Of a DNA stretch of 64,000 bases, positions 53,473-63,494 are shown piece after piece (within the stretch, counting starts at the first letter, position 1; every line of letters begins with the position of its first letter). The DNA is taken from positions 1 to 64,000 of the forward strand of contig NZ_PJMW01000002.1 of the NCBI RefSeq assembly GCF_002846365.1, written 5' to 3'. The position numbers and the translations under genes were made by a program. The notes beneath the pieces were generated by a model that saw nothing but the letters and a program-made list of their open reading frames with translations, made no database searches and was not told where the DNA came from. Origin of the DNA: Nocardia fluminea (GTDB taxonomy: Bacteria > Actinomycetota > Actinomycetes > Mycobacteriales > Mycobacteriaceae).

Positions 53473-54228
53473 ATGGGACCGACGTTCGAGGAATTGATCG
53501 CGGAGGCGGCATCAGCGCCGGTGGAGGGGTGGGATTTCTCCTGGCTCGACGGACGGGCCACTGAAGCGCGCCCCTCGTGGGGCTATCAGCGCCTGATGAG
53601 CGATCGGCTGAAGGCCGCTTCTGCCGCGTTGGACATCCAGACCGGCGGTGGCGAAGTTCTGGCCGAGGCGCGGGTGTTCCCGCCGACCATGGTGGCCACC
53701 GAGTCGTGGCCGCCGAACGTCGCCGAGGCGACCGCGTTGCTGCATCCTCGCGGCGTGGTCGTCGTCGCCGCGCCCGACGAGCCACCGCTGCCGTTCGCCG
53801 ATGCGGCGTTCGATCTGGTCACCAGCCGGCACCCGGCGACCATCTGGTGGGCCGAGATCGCGCGCGTGCTGCGTTCGGGGGGAACGTATTTCGCGCAGCA
53901 CGTCGGACCGGCGAGCGTGTTCGAGCTGGTGGAGTATTTTCTCGGTCCGCAGCCGGAAGCCCGGCGCGCGCGCCATCCCGATGACGAAGCCGCTGCCGCG
54001 CGCGCCGTCGGTTTCGAGATCACCGACCAGCGGACCGAGCGTCTACGGATGGAGTTCGACGACATCGGCGCCGTCGTGTACTTCCTGCGCAAGGTGATCT
54101 GGATGGTGCCCGGGTTCACCGTCGAGGCCTACCTCGACCAGTTGCGTCACCTGCACGAGCGAATCCGGCGGGAAGGGCCGTTCGTCGCGTACTCCGCCCG
54201 CACTCTCGTCGAAGCCACCAAACCGTGA
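53473..54228 (+). CDS. SAM-dependent methyltransferase-like protein
   Basis: 251 residues. The N-terminal WGYQRLMSDRLKAASAALDIQTGGGEVL and AAFDLVTSRHPATIWWAEIARVLRSGGTYFAQHVG match a methyltransferase-fold family common in actinobacteria. The glycine loop is shortened (QTGGGEVL). Substrate unknown. ATG 53473. Confidence 0.82.
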   Translation: MGPTFEELIAEAASAPVEGWDFSWLDGRATEARPSWGYQRLMSDRLKAASAALDIQTGGGEVLAEARVFPPTMVATESWPPNVAEATALLHPRGVVVVAAPDEPPLPFADAAFDLVTSRHPATIWWAEIARVLRSGGTYFAQHVGPASVFELVEYFLGPQPEARRARHPDDEAAAARAVGFEITDQRTERLRMEFDDIGAVVYFLRKVIWMVPGFTVEAYLDQLRHLHERIRREGPFVAYSARTLVEATKP

Positions 54229-54241
54229 CTCGCGGGTGCGG

Positions 54242-56164
54242 TCAGGCCCCGGCCGCGTAGCCCTCGTTGCCCATCGCCTGGGCCGCGAGGCTCTTGCGGT
54301 ACTGCTCGAGCGCCACCAGGTCGCCGAACAGCGTCATGTAGGTGTCGGGTTCCTCACTGGCCGACAGTCGCTGCAGCCTGGATTTGAGTTCGGCGATCTG
54401 GCGGCCCACCCAGGCTTCCTGCACGCGGGCGAGAATGCCGGTGATGAAGCGCGGGGTGTCGTTCTGGGTGCGCACCGGCAACTGCTCGTTGGCCAGTTCG
54501 GAGACGAGGGCCCGGATCATCAGGTCGTCGGTGTGATCGGCGACGGCGGCGACCCACTCCGCGCCGCTGAGCCCGGCAGCCGTGCCGCCGGCTTTGGCGA
54601 TCATGATGCGCACGGCCACGTAGGCGGGGTGGGTGAAGGCAGCGGTGTCGATGGCGTCGAAGGACACCCCCGCGATGCCCGGGTATTGCAGTGCGGCGCT
54701 GAGGGATTGGCGCTGAGCGAAGAGCACGGGGTCGTTCGGGGCAGGCCGCACCGAGGAGCTCTCCTCGACGCGAGGCGCCGGAATCGCCGCGGCGCCGGAC
54801 TTCAGATCGGGCGTGGTACCGCCCATCCGGTTCTTCTTCGCCTCTTCACCGACCCGGCGCACGACGAGCTGGATGTCGTCCCAGCCCACCCAGCCTGCCA
54901 GCTTGGTGGCATACCCCTTTCGGGTGGCGTTGTCCTTGATCTGGGCCACCACGGGCACCGTACGGCGCAACGCCTCGACACGGCCCTCGACATCGTCGAG
55001 ATTGTGTTCGGCGAGCAGCCCGCGAATCACGAACTCGTACAACGGGGTTCGCCGCGCCACCAGATCACGCACGGCGCTGTCACCGGAGCGCTGACGCAAC
55101 TCGCACGGATCCTGCCCGTCGGGCGCCACCGCGATATAGGTCTGTCCGGCCAGCCGCTGATCGCCGCTGAACGCCTTCAGCGCCGCGGCCTGCCCGGCCG
55201 CGTCACCGTCGAAGGTGTAGATGATCTCGCCGCGCCAGAAGTTGTCGTCCATCAGCAGCCGGCGCAGTACCTGCAGGTGTTCCTCGCCGAAAGCGGTGCC
55301 GCAGGACGCGACGGCGGTTTTCACCCCTGCCAGATGCATGGCCATGACGTCGGTGTAACCCTCGACGACCACGGCCTGATGGCCCTTGGAGATGTCGCGC
55401 TTGGCGTGGTCGAGACCGAACAGCACCTGAGACTTCTTGTACAGCAAGGTCTCCGGGGTGTTCACGTACTTGCCGGGCATGGTGTCGTCGTCGAACAGCT
55501 TGCGCGCACCGAAACCGATCACCTCGCCGCCGAGATTGCGGATCGGCCACAGCAGGCGGCGATGGAACCGGTCGATCGGACCGCGCTTGCCCTGCTTGGA
55601 CAGGCCGGCCGCTTCCAGCTCCTTGAACTCGAAACCCAAGCGCTGCAGGTGCTTGGTCAGCCCGTCCCAGCCCGCCGGGGCGTAGCCGCAGCCGAACTGC
55701 AGCCAGGACGCCTTGTCGAAGTTGCGGTCGGTCAGATACTTGCGCGCGGCCTCGGCCTCGGGTTCGTGCAGCAGGCCCATGTAGTACTCGTGCGCGGCGG
55801 CATTGGCGGCGACCAGCCGCGAGCGGGTGCCGCGGTCACGCTGCACCGAGGTGCCGCCACCCTCGTAGTTGATCTGGTAGCCGATGCGATCGGCCATCTG
55901 CTCGACGGCCTCGACGAAACCGATGTGTTCCATCTGCTGCAGGAACTTGTAGACGTCGCCGCCCTCACCGCAGCCGAAGCAGTGGAACAACCCGTGGTTG
56001 GGGCGCACATGGAACGACGGCGACTTCTCGTCGTGGAACGGGCACAGACCTTTGATCGAGTCGGCGCCCGCGCGCTTGAGCGCCACGTACTCACCGACTA
56101 CATCTTCGATCCGGACACGTTCACGGATCGCCGCGATATCGCGATCTGGGATTCGTCCGGCCAC
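54242..56164 (-). CDS. DNA primase
   Basis: 640 residues, full length. N-terminal zinc ribbon with CPFHDEKSPSFHV and HCFGCGEGG (Cys-His-Cys-Cys), then the TOPRIM core: VVVEGYTDVMA, IIYTFDGDAAGQAA. C-terminal helicase-binding domain. Synthesises RNA primers at the fork. Last gene of the ydcF-like - dgt - dnaG set. Confidence 0.98.
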   Translation of the reverse strand: MAGRIPDRDIAAIRERVRIEDVVGEYVALKRAGADSIKGLCPFHDEKSPSFHVRPNHGLFHCFGCGEGGDVYKFLQQMEHIGFVEAVEQMADRIGYQINYEGGGTSVQRDRGTRSRLVAANAAAHEYYMGLLHEPEAEAARKYLTDRNFDKASWLQFGCGYAPAGWDGLTKHLQRLGFEFKELEAAGLSKQGKRGPIDRFHRRLLWPIRNLGGEVIGFGARKLFDDDTMPGKYVNTPETLLYKKSQVLFGLDHAKRDISKGHQAVVVEGYTDVMAMHLAGVKTAVASCGTAFGEEHLQVLRRLLMDDNFWRGEIIYTFDGDAAGQAAALKAFSGDQRLAGQTYIAVAPDGQDPCELRQRSGDSAVRDLVARRTPLYEFVIRGLLAEHNLDDVEGRVEALRRTVPVVAQIKDNATRKGYATKLAGWVGWDDIQLVVRRVGEEAKKNRMGGTTPDLKSGAAAIPAPRVEESSSVRPAPNDPVLFAQRQSLSAALQYPGIAGVSFDAIDTAAFTHPAYVAVRIMIAKAGGTAAGLSGAEWVAAVADHTDDLMIRALVSELANEQLPVRTQNDTPRFITGILARVQEAWVGRQIAELKSRLQRLSASEEPDTYMTLFGDLVALEQYRKSLAAQAMGNEGYAAGA

Positions 56165-56189
56165 GATCAGCGAGTCTAGTCGGGTCCGC

Positions 56190-57443
56190 TCAGCGGCAGT
56201 CCAGCGAGGCGGCGACGCGTTCGAAGCGGCTCTCGGTGTAGGACGCGATCTGATCGATCACCACGCGCACCCGCGCCGCCTCGGTGGTGGCGGCGTTGAA
56301 CCAGGGCAGCATCTGATCGTCGAGGTGAGCGGGCGCGGTGGTGAGCAGCCGGTCGGCGACGGCCTGCACGCGGTCGCGCTGGGTCTGCTGACGGGCGAGG
56401 TGACCGGGGTCGGAACGCACGTACCGCAACGCCATGGTCTTGAGGACCGCGACCTCGGCGGCCACGATCGGCGGCACGACCAGGTCGGCCTCGTAGCGGC
56501 TGAGCGGGCCCTCGCCGTAGCGCTCGTGGGTGGCCGCGATCGCGGCGGTGGCGAACCGGCCGACCAGTTCACTGGTGAGCCGCTTCAGGGCCACCGAGGC
56601 GCCGAAGCTGCCGTCGTAGTTCACGGCGTCGGCCACGATGTCGAGTTCGGAGAGCCGTTGCGCGGCGGCGGCGAGTGCCTCGATCGACTGGTCGGGATGC
56701 TGGCCGTGGCCCTGTTCGGCGAGCGCGGCCTGTTCGGCCGGGTCGGCGAGAGCGCGCAGATCGATGCGGCCGACGATCACGCCGTCCTCCACGTCGTGCA
56801 CCGAGTAGGCGACGTCGTCGGACCAGTCCATGATCTGGCATTCCAGGCTCTGCCGGCGATCGGGCGCGTCCTTGCGTACCCAGGCCAGGCGTTCGAGGTC
56901 GTCGTCGTAGGCGCCGAACTTGGTGCCGGAACCGCTTCTGCCCCACGGGTATTTGAGGGTCGCGTCCAGGGCAGCCCGAGTCAGGTTGAGCCCGAAGCTC
57001 TCCCCGTCGGCGTCGAGGATCTTGGGTTCGAGGCGGGTCAGGATGCGCAGGTTCTGGGCGTTGCCCTCGAAACCGCCGTAGCTGTCGGCGAATTCGTCGA
57101 GCGCGCGTTCGCCGTTGTGACCGTAGGGCGGGTGACCGATGTCGTGCGCCAGACCGGCCAGGTCGACGAGGTCCGGGTCGGCGCCGACGCCGTCGGCGAT
57201 GCTGCGCCCGATCTGGGCCACCTCGAGCGAGTGGGTGAGCCGGGTGCGCGGGGTGTCGCCCTCACGCGGGCCCATGACCTGGGTCTTGTCGGCGAGGCGA
57301 CGCAGCGCGGCGGAGTGCAGCACGCGGGCACGATCGCGGGAGAACTCACTGCGATGGCCTTTGTCCGCGGCACCGGGCCAGGCGGTCTTGCCGGGCTCGT
57401 GGACCGTGCGTTCCCGGTCGTGCGGGGTATAGGTCCCTGTCAT
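56190..57443 (-). CDS. Deoxyguanosinetriphosphate triphosphohydrolase-like protein
   Basis: 417 residues. HD-domain metal site: [13 protein letters not shown] (H), [15 protein letters not shown] (HD), and a later Asp ([11 protein letters not shown]). Converts dNTPs to nucleosides and tripolyphosphate. ATG 57443. Adjacent to dnaG as in mycobacteria. Confidence 0.95.
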   Translation of the reverse strand: MTGTYTPHDRERTVHEPGKTAWPGAADKGHRSEFSRDRARVLHSAALRRLADKTQVMGPREGDTPRTRLTHSLEVAQIGRSIADGVGADPDLVDLAGLAHDIGHPPYGHNGERALDEFADSYGGFEGNAQNLRILTRLEPKILDADGESFGLNLTRAALDATLKYPWGRSGSGTKFGAYDDDLERLAWVRKDAPDRRQSLECQIMDWSDDVAYSVHDVEDGVIVGRIDLRALADPAEQAALAEQGHGQHPDQSIEALAAAAQRLSELDIVADAVNYDGSFGASVALKRLTSELVGRFATAAIAATHERYGEGPLSRYEADLVVPPIVAAEVAVLKTMALRYVRSDPGHLARQQTQRDRVQAVADRLLTTAPAHLDDQMLPWFNAATTEAARVRVVIDQIASYTESRFERVAASLDCR

Positions 57444-57444
57444 C

Positions 57445-58137
57445 TCACTGTCCCGCCTCGTAGGGGAAATCTGCCGAGAAATGAGTGAGCTGATACCAGA
57501 GCAGCGCGCCGGTTTCGCGGGCGATGCCGTGGAATTGCGACTCCCTCGTGTAGACGGCGGGCCCGGTGCGGGTGGGTGCGGTCCACGCTTCCAGGCCTGC
57601 GTCGCGAGCCATCGTCCTGGTTCGCAGTGAATGCCACGGATCGCTCACGAGTACGGCCGATGACATGTCGCGCTCCCCCATCGCCGATGCCACCGCCTCG
57701 ATACTGCGCAGCGTGTCGGAACCGGTCTCCACGGCGACGATGTTCGCACTGGGGACACCCTTGTCCTCCAAATACCTTTTGCCCGAAGCAGCTTCGGTAT
57801 ACAGGTCGCCCTCCTGCTTGCCGCCCACGGTGATCACGGTGGGCGCCACTCCGGCTTCGTAGAGTCGCCACGCCTGATACAACCGCGCCTCGAAAACCGA
57901 CGACGGCGTCCCCGAATACTGCGCGGCGCCGAGCACCACGATCGCGTTCGCGGGCGTGTAGTCGTCGATCCGCGCGACCTGCCAGACCCGGACCGCCGTC
58001 CCGGCGACCAGCACCAACCCCATCAGCACCGCCCCGGCGATCAACCGGACGAACCACACCGAGACCGTCGACACCAGCCCGCGCGGATGCCTGACATCCG
58101 GGGCGGGCGTGACCGTTCGCGAGAAACCCGATTTCAC
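57445..58137 (-). CDS. YdcF/SanA-like DUF218 membrane protein
   Basis: 230 residues. N-terminal membrane helix ([20 protein letters not shown]), then the DUF218 domain: [23 protein letters not shown], and [10 protein letters not shown]. Probably acts outside the membrane in envelope integrity. Ends one base before the dgt start, so same operon. Confidence 0.88.
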   Translation of the reverse strand: MKSGFSRTVTPAPDVRHPRGLVSTVSVWFVRLIAGAVLMGLVLVAGTAVRVWQVARIDDYTPANAIVVLGAAQYSGTPSSVFEARLYQAWRLYEAGVAPTVITVGGKQEGDLYTEAASGKRYLEDKGVPSANIVAVETGSDTLRSIEAVASAMGERDMSSAVLVSDPWHSLRTRTMARDAGLEAWTAPTRTGPAVYTRESQFHGIARETGALLWYQLTHFSADFPYEAGQ

Positions 58138-58277
58138 CTTCGTCAGTCTGCCAGGTCGCTCCGACGCGCCGTGGGGTCAGCGGTCACCACCGGATTCCGT
58201 TCCGGTGAACGGCCGACCGCCGGACCAACGGACCCCCTCGAGCGCCTCGGCTGTGGACCGCACCGGGCCAGGGCTGC

Positions 58278-58955
58278 TCACCAACCCCGCGCACGCCACT
58301 CGGGCAGATTCGCGCGGTCGGCGCCGAGGGTGGTGTCGTCGCCGTGGCCCGGATAGACGACGGTGTCGTCGGGGTAGCGGTCGAAGAGTTTGGTGGTGAC
58401 ATCGGTGAGGAGAGTGTCGAAGTCGGCGGGACTGTGCGTTTTCCCGACCCCACCTGGAAAAAGTGAATCACCGGTGAAGAGGTGGGTGTGGCCCTCGTTG
58501 TCGGTGAGGGCGAGGGCGATCGAGCCGGGGGTGTGGCCGCGGAGGTGGATGACATGCAGGACGAGGTCGCCGACTTCGATGGTGTCGCCGTCTTCGAGGA
58601 GGCGGTCGGGGCGGATCGGGAGGTGGTCGGCGTCGAGGGTGTGGGCGGCGGTGGGGACGTCGAGGGACTTGGTGACCTCGGTCAGTGCCTGCCAGTGATC
58701 GGGGTGGCGGTGGGTGGTGACGAGCTGTTGGATCTGGCCGGGTGTCTCGAGCGTGGTCAGTTCGATGATGCGCTCGGCGTCGTTGGCGGCGTCGATCAGT
58801 ACCGCGGCGCCGGTGGTGGAGCTCTGGATCAGGTAGGTGTTGTTGTCCATCGGACCGACGGACATCTTCACGATGCGGGCGCCGGGGACGTCGCGCTGCT
58901 GGGCGTCCTCGCCCGCGGTGACGTGACCTGTGTACTGGCGAGCGACTGTGACCAT
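58278..58955 (-). CDS. Metallo-beta-lactamase-fold hydrolase
   Basis: 225 residues. Metal motif THRHPDHW, further ligands LRGHTPGSI, FTGDSLFPGG and YPGHGDDT, the set found in glyoxalase-II-like hydrolases. ATG 58955 (MVTVARQ). Substrate probably a thioester or lactone; not assignable. Confidence 0.9.
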   Translation of the reverse strand: MVTVARQYTGHVTAGEDAQQRDVPGARIVKMSVGPMDNNTYLIQSSTTGAAVLIDAANDAERIIELTTLETPGQIQQLVTTHRHPDHWQALTEVTKSLDVPTAAHTLDADHLPIRPDRLLEDGDTIEVGDLVLHVIHLRGHTPGSIALALTDNEGHTHLFTGDSLFPGGVGKTHSPADFDTLLTDVTTKLFDRYPDDTVVYPGHGDDTTLGADRANLPEWRARGW

Positions 58956-59024
58956 GCACCCGATCGTAGAAGCCACGCGCCGCGCTGTCGTGCCGGTGTC
59001 GGTGTCGACCGTTAGATTCGACAC

Positions 59025-61109
59025 ATGCCGCTGTCGAGGAAGAGTTCGGCCCTGCTCCGGCCCCGCGTGTCGATCGGCGGGCAGGTGAGCCGCATGCGGC
59101 ACGGCCGCGCGTCGGGCGCGTACGCCGGAGACGATCGCCGAACCGGGCAGCGGACGCGTGCGCTGATCGGGGCCGTGATCGCCGCGCTCGTCGTGCTGTG
59201 CGCACCCGGTGCTCTCGCGGAGCCGCCGTCGCGGATGGGTCCGCAGGTGGTCGACTCCGCCGGAGTGCTGAGCGCGGCCGATGAGAGCCAAGTGCTCGAC
59301 GCGGTCGACACGTTGTACCGCGATCACCAGGTGAAATTGTGGGTCGTCTATGTGCGCGACTTCGCGTCGATGGCGCCGCAGGAATGGGCCGACCGCACCG
59401 CCACCCTCTCCGGCTTCAGCGATCGCGACCTGTTGCTGGCCGTGGCCGTCGACGACCGCGGCTACTGGCTCCACGGCACTCTGCCCGAGGGTGTGAGCGA
59501 CTCCGAACTGGACTCGCTGCTAGCGGGTTCGGTGGAACCCGATCTGCGCGACCAGAAGTGGGCACAGGCCGCGGTCGACACCGCCGAGGGAATCAGCGCG
59601 GCGATGCGGGGCGGCGGGGTGCCGTGGGGTGTGCTGATCCTCATCGCGTTGGCCGTGATCGTGGTGGCCGGTGGTCTGATGTTGTTCTCGCGCAAGCGTC
59701 GTGCGGACAGGGAGCGTGCCGAACTGGCCACCGCGCGCGAGGTGGACCCGGCCGACTCGGCGGCGCTGGCGAGATTGTCGCTACCCACCTTGCACGCCCT
59801 CTCCCGCGAGCGACTCGTCGAGATCGACGATGCCGTGCGGACCAGCGCCGAAGAATTGGCTCTGGCCACCAGCGAATTCGGTGACACCGCGGTGACGCCG
59901 TTCCGCTCCGCGCTCGACGCCGCCCGCGCTGCCACCGCGAAGGCGTTCACGATTCGTCAGCAGCTCGACGACGCCGTCCCGGAGACGCCGGACCAGCAGC
60001 GCGCCATGCTCATCGAGCTGATCGCCACGGCGGGCAAGGCCGATCGCGAACTCGACGCGCAGGTCGCCGATTTCGACGCCATGCGCGATCTGCTCATCGA
60101 CGCGCCCTCTCGGCTCGACGCCCTCACCCGCGACACCATCGAGCTGACCGCGCGCATGCCGAGCTCCGAAGCCGAACTCGCCCGCCTTGGTTCGGCCTAT
60201 CCGCCCTCGGTCATCGCGCCGATTCACGACAACGTGCGGATGGCGCGGGAGCGCATCACCTTCGCCGAGAGCAACGTCGACTCCGCTCGCGCCGCGCTCA
60301 CCCAGCCGGTCGGGCAGCAGGGTGGTGCGGTCGCGGCGATCCGTGCGGCGGAGGGCGCGATCGGTCAGGCCAGGACGCTGCTCGATGCCGTCGACCAGGC
60401 CGCGACGAATATCCAGCAGGCGCGCGATGGTCTCCCGGCCGCCCTCGACGAACTGCGCGCCGACCTCGCATCGGCCGCGAGTCTCACCGAATTCGGCGGA
60501 CCCGACCTGGCCGCTGCGGTTGCGTCCGCCAACGCAGCCCTGAATACCCCGAACACCGACAGTGATCCCCTCGGCGCCTTCCACCAGGCGGTTACCGCCG
60601 ATGCCGAACTGGATCGGGCGATCGCCGATGCCTCGGATCGCAAACTGGCGGTGGAAGATCTCCGGCGCAGACTCGACCGCACCCTCACCGACGCGGCCGC
60701 GCGGATCGACGCGGCGTCGTCGTTCATCACCACCCGGCGCGGCGGTGTCGACGCCGAAGCGCGCACCAGGCTCTCCGAGGCACAACGCCACCTCGCCGAA
60801 GCGCGCGCACTCGCGGGCAGTGACCCCGAACGCGCACTCGTCAGCGCACAGACCGCCGCCGACCTCGGCGGCCGGGCCATGCAGCAGGCGCAGGCCAGCG
60901 TGCAGGTGTGGGAGACACGTCAGCCGATGTCGGGCGGCGGCTCCCAGACCGGTGCGGTGCTGGGCGGAATCCTGCTGAACGAACTACTCCGCGGCGCGAT
61001 GAGCGGCGGTTCGCACCGTGGTGGCTTCGGTGGCGGCGGTGGCTACCGCCCGGGCTCCTACGGCGGCTCGTCGGGATCGCGACGGGTCAGCCGGGGCGGC
61101 AGATTCTGA
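59025..61109 (+). CDS. TPM-domain membrane protein (Rv2345-like)
   Basis: 694 residues. Signal/membrane segment around residues 46-65, extracytoplasmic TPM domain (VVDSAGVLSAADESQVLDAV, then VDDRGYWLHG), membrane helix near residue 205-225, long alpha-helical cytoplasmic region rich in Ala and Glu, and a Gly/Ser/Arg-rich C-terminus. Neighbourhood dgt/dnaG matches its mycobacterial counterpart. Start may be one of the later Met codons. Confidence 0.88.
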   Translation: MPLSRKSSALLRPRVSIGGQVSRMRHGRASGAYAGDDRRTGQRTRALIGAVIAALVVLCAPGALAEPPSRMGPQVVDSAGVLSAADESQVLDAVDTLYRDHQVKLWVVYVRDFASMAPQEWADRTATLSGFSDRDLLLAVAVDDRGYWLHGTLPEGVSDSELDSLLAGSVEPDLRDQKWAQAAVDTAEGISAAMRGGGVPWGVLILIALAVIVVAGGLMLFSRKRRADRERAELATAREVDPADSAALARLSLPTLHALSRERLVEIDDAVRTSAEELALATSEFGDTAVTPFRSALDAARAATAKAFTIRQQLDDAVPETPDQQRAMLIELIATAGKADRELDAQVADFDAMRDLLIDAPSRLDALTRDTIELTARMPSSEAELARLGSAYPPSVIAPIHDNVRMARERITFAESNVDSARAALTQPVGQQGGAVAAIRAAEGAIGQARTLLDAVDQAATNIQQARDGLPAALDELRADLASAASLTEFGGPDLAAAVASANAALNTPNTDSDPLGAFHQAVTADAELDRAIADASDRKLAVEDLRRRLDRTLTDAAARIDAASSFITTRRGGVDAEARTRLSEAQRHLAEARALAGSDPERALVSAQTAADLGGRAMQQAQASVQVWETRQPMSGGGSQTGAVLGGILLNELLRGAMSGGSHRGGFGGGGGYRPGSYGGSSGSRRVSRGGRF

Positions 61110-61202
61110 TCCCAGCCGTGGGGAGGCCGGCAGACGCCGAGCCGAGGTCGGCAGGTTGCGCTTGACTCTCTCACTGTGTGAGGCCGTACGCCGGAAGGCG
61201 TC

Positions 61203-62021
61203 ATGTTCAGTATCGGAGATTTCGCCAGGCACGGTCAGGTGTCGGTGCGCATGCTGCGCCACTACGACGCGGTGGGACTGTTGCCGCCCGCCAGGGTCGA
61301 CGCGGCCACCGGGTACCGGTTCTATACGGCGGCACAGTTGGCCCGCCTCAACCGGCTCATCGCGCTGAAAGAGCTCGGTTTCACGCTCGAACAGGTGAGC
61401 AGAATGCTCGAACCGGGGCCCGACGCGGCAGAACTGCGCGGCATGCTCACCTTGCGCCGAGCCGAGTTGGAACAGCGGATCGCGGCGGACCGTTCGCGGT
61501 TGTCCGAAGTCGAGGCGCGACTCCGAATCATCGAAAAGGAGGGCGTCATGCCCGATCAGGATGTGGTGATCAAGTCGGTGCCCGCTGTCAGGGTGGCCGA
61601 ATCGTCCAGCTGGGCTTCGGGATTCGAACCGCAGGCGATCAGCCCGGTGATCGGGCCGCTGTTCAGCGAACTGTCGGACCGGCTGGCCGGAGCCGGGATC
61701 GCGATCGCGGGTCCGGCGATCGCCTACTACGACCTGCGCGAGGACGGGACGGTGGGCGTGCACGCGTGTGTGCCGGTGAATGTGGAACCCGCTGCGGCGC
61801 CGGACTTCTCGATTGTCGACCTGCCCGCGCTCGAACACGCAGCGACCACCGTCTATCGCGGGAACGTGAGCGGGATCGGTGCGGCGTGGCAGGCGCTCGG
61901 TCGCTGGGTGGAGGACAACGGGCATCGCACCGGCGCACCCGTTCGCGAAGTCACTCTGGAGTGGACGCCCGATCCCGATGGCTGGGTCACCGAATTGCAG
62001 GAACCGCTCGCGCCTCGGTGA
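61203..62021 (+). CDS. MerR family regulator with GyrI-like effector domain
   Basis: 272 residues. N-terminal MerR HTH: MFSIGDFARHGQVSVRMLRHY and GYRFYTAAQLARLNRLIALK; then a coiled coil and a C-terminal GyrI-like (BmrR-type) ligand domain (AIAYYDLREDGTVGVHACV). Likely senses a hydrophobic compound. Confidence 0.9.
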   Translation: MFSIGDFARHGQVSVRMLRHYDAVGLLPPARVDAATGYRFYTAAQLARLNRLIALKELGFTLEQVSRMLEPGPDAAELRGMLTLRRAELEQRIAADRSRLSEVEARLRIIEKEGVMPDQDVVIKSVPAVRVAESSSWASGFEPQAISPVIGPLFSELSDRLAGAGIAIAGPAIAYYDLREDGTVGVHACVPVNVEPAAAPDFSIVDLPALEHAATTVYRGNVSGIGAAWQALGRWVEDNGHRTGAPVREVTLEWTPDPDGWVTELQEPLAPR

Positions 62022-62046
62022 GCGATTCCCGGCGTATTCGCCAACC

Positions 62047-63393
62047 TCAGGCGGTCGCGGCTCGCTGATCAGCGGACGACCACGACAGCTCGGATGCCAC
62101 GGCATCGAGGAGTTCGGCGGCCACCGCACCGCCGCCCAACCGGCCGATGGTCAGCCTGCCGAGGTAGGTGTAGACGAGGAAGGTGACAGCCGCGGACGCC
62201 CCCGTCGACGGACGGGGGTGTGCGGAAAGGTAGACGATCTCGTAGTCGTCGAGGATCAGCCCGGCGGGCGCGCGGAACGGAGGCACCGTCCCGGTATTGG
62301 TGAGCGCGATATGCCCTGCGGTGGAGTGGATTCGATCGGGGCCGAAGAAGTCGGGGAAGTGCAGAACGGACTGTTCGATCACCCCGTCGGCCAGGTCGTT
62401 GTGCAGGCTGGTGCCGATCCGGCGGGCGACAGCGACGAGGTCCGCGGTATCGGCGGCCTCCGTGGTGAAGGCGGCGAGTCCGGACAGGTTGGTGCCCGCT
62501 TCCGCGGCGACCGGCGGGTCGAGGCGCCTGCGCAGGTCGACCGGATACACACACGACACGCGGTCCGTGCCCGAGAGATGGCTGTACGCGCGCAAGACCG
62601 CGGCGGTCACCAACCCGTTGACGCTCACCGCGTGTGCGCGCGCTGTCTCCAGTACCCGCGCGGTCGCGACGGGGTCCAGCTGGATCCGCGAAGGCCGGAC
62701 CAACGTGACGGGCGCGGCTTCCGGCCGCTCCGCCCTGCTCACCGAGTCGGCGACGACGAGTGGACGCACCACCGTCTCGAGCCCCGACCGCCGCCCACGC
62801 CGGATCCCCCGCTGTGCCAGCAGCATCTCGAGCGACACCGGATACTCCCGCGCCACCTCGGTGCCGGCCTCCGACTCGGTGACGACGGCTGCCGCGTCCG
62901 CCCTGATCGCGATCTTCCCGGTCTCCACATAGTCGGTGTAGTAGCCCCACAGTCGCGCGAACAGTTCCACGCAGTGCGCGGCGTCGGCCACGCTGTGGTG
63001 CACGAACAACGTGACCCGCGCCCGATCCTCTTCGGCGAGAACCACATCCAGGTAGGCCAACTGCGCCCCCGGGTCCATGGACTCGGCCGGAACACGCACC
63101 TCGTCGGGGTCACCGAAACTCACCCAGGCGCCGACGGCCTCGACATCGCCGGGGCGCAACAGGATTCCGTTCTCCTCGGCGTCCTCGACGATTCGGCACA
63201 CCAGAATCGGATACCGTCGCTGCAACGCCGCGAAGGCCGCGCCGAACCCGGCCGCGTCGAGTTCCCCGAGCACCGTGACCGACCGTCCCGTGAACGTCGC
63301 GTGCCGCACGAATCGTTGTTCCGACGGGTCGAGCACCCGCACCACGTCTTCCGGTTCCCACAGCACAACGAAGATCGTGAGGCAAGTACTCAC
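62047..63393 (-). CDS. PapA-like acyltransferase (condensation-domain fold)
   Basis: About 448 residues. Catalytic HHxxxDA is seen as FVHHSVADAAH; later YPVDLRRRL and the DFFGP-like C-terminal half follow the PapA5/phthiocerol dimycocerosyl transferase pattern. Transfers an acyl chain to a lipid alcohol. The start is uncertain among TTG 63402, GTG 63393 and GTG 63369. No polyketide synthase genes are adjacent. Confidence 0.82.
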   Translation of the reverse strand: MSTCLTIFVVLWEPEDVVRVLDPSEQRFVRHATFTGRSVTVLGELDAAGFGAAFAALQRRYPILVCRIVEDAEENGILLRPGDVEAVGAWVSFGDPDEVRVPAESMDPGAQLAYLDVVLAEEDRARVTLFVHHSVADAAHCVELFARLWGYYTDYVETGKIAIRADAAAVVTESEAGTEVAREYPVSLEMLLAQRGIRRGRRSGLETVVRPLVVADSVSRAERPEAAPVTLVRPSRIQLDPVATARVLETARAHAVSVNGLVTAAVLRAYSHLSGTDRVSCVYPVDLRRRLDPPVAAEAGTNLSGLAAFTTEAADTADLVAVARRIGTSLHNDLADGVIEQSVLHFPDFFGPDRIHSTAGHIALTNTGTVPPFRAPAGLILDDYEIVYLSAHPRPSTGASAAVTFLVYTYLGRLTIGRLGGGAVAAELLDAVASELSWSSADQRAATA

Positions 63394-63445
63394 CCAACGC
63401 AAACCGTCAGCTACGCAGTGTGATCAACCGCCCATCGCGCGGACG

Positions 63446-63484
63446 CGAACGAGCCCGCACCAGGGGCAGGTGCGGGCTCGTTCG
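63446..63484 (-). terminator. Terminator of glyS
   Basis: A perfect 16-bp inverted repeat: CGAACGAGCCCGCACC (63446-63461) and its complement at 63469-63484 with a 7-base loop, directly after the glyS stop. Confidence 0.8.
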
Positions 63485-63494
63485 ACCTGCGGTA

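Noticed and set aside
54236..56179. 647-residue frame antisense to dnaG
   Set aside because: Shadow of a high-GC housekeeping gene; product is Gly/Val/His-rich with no domain.
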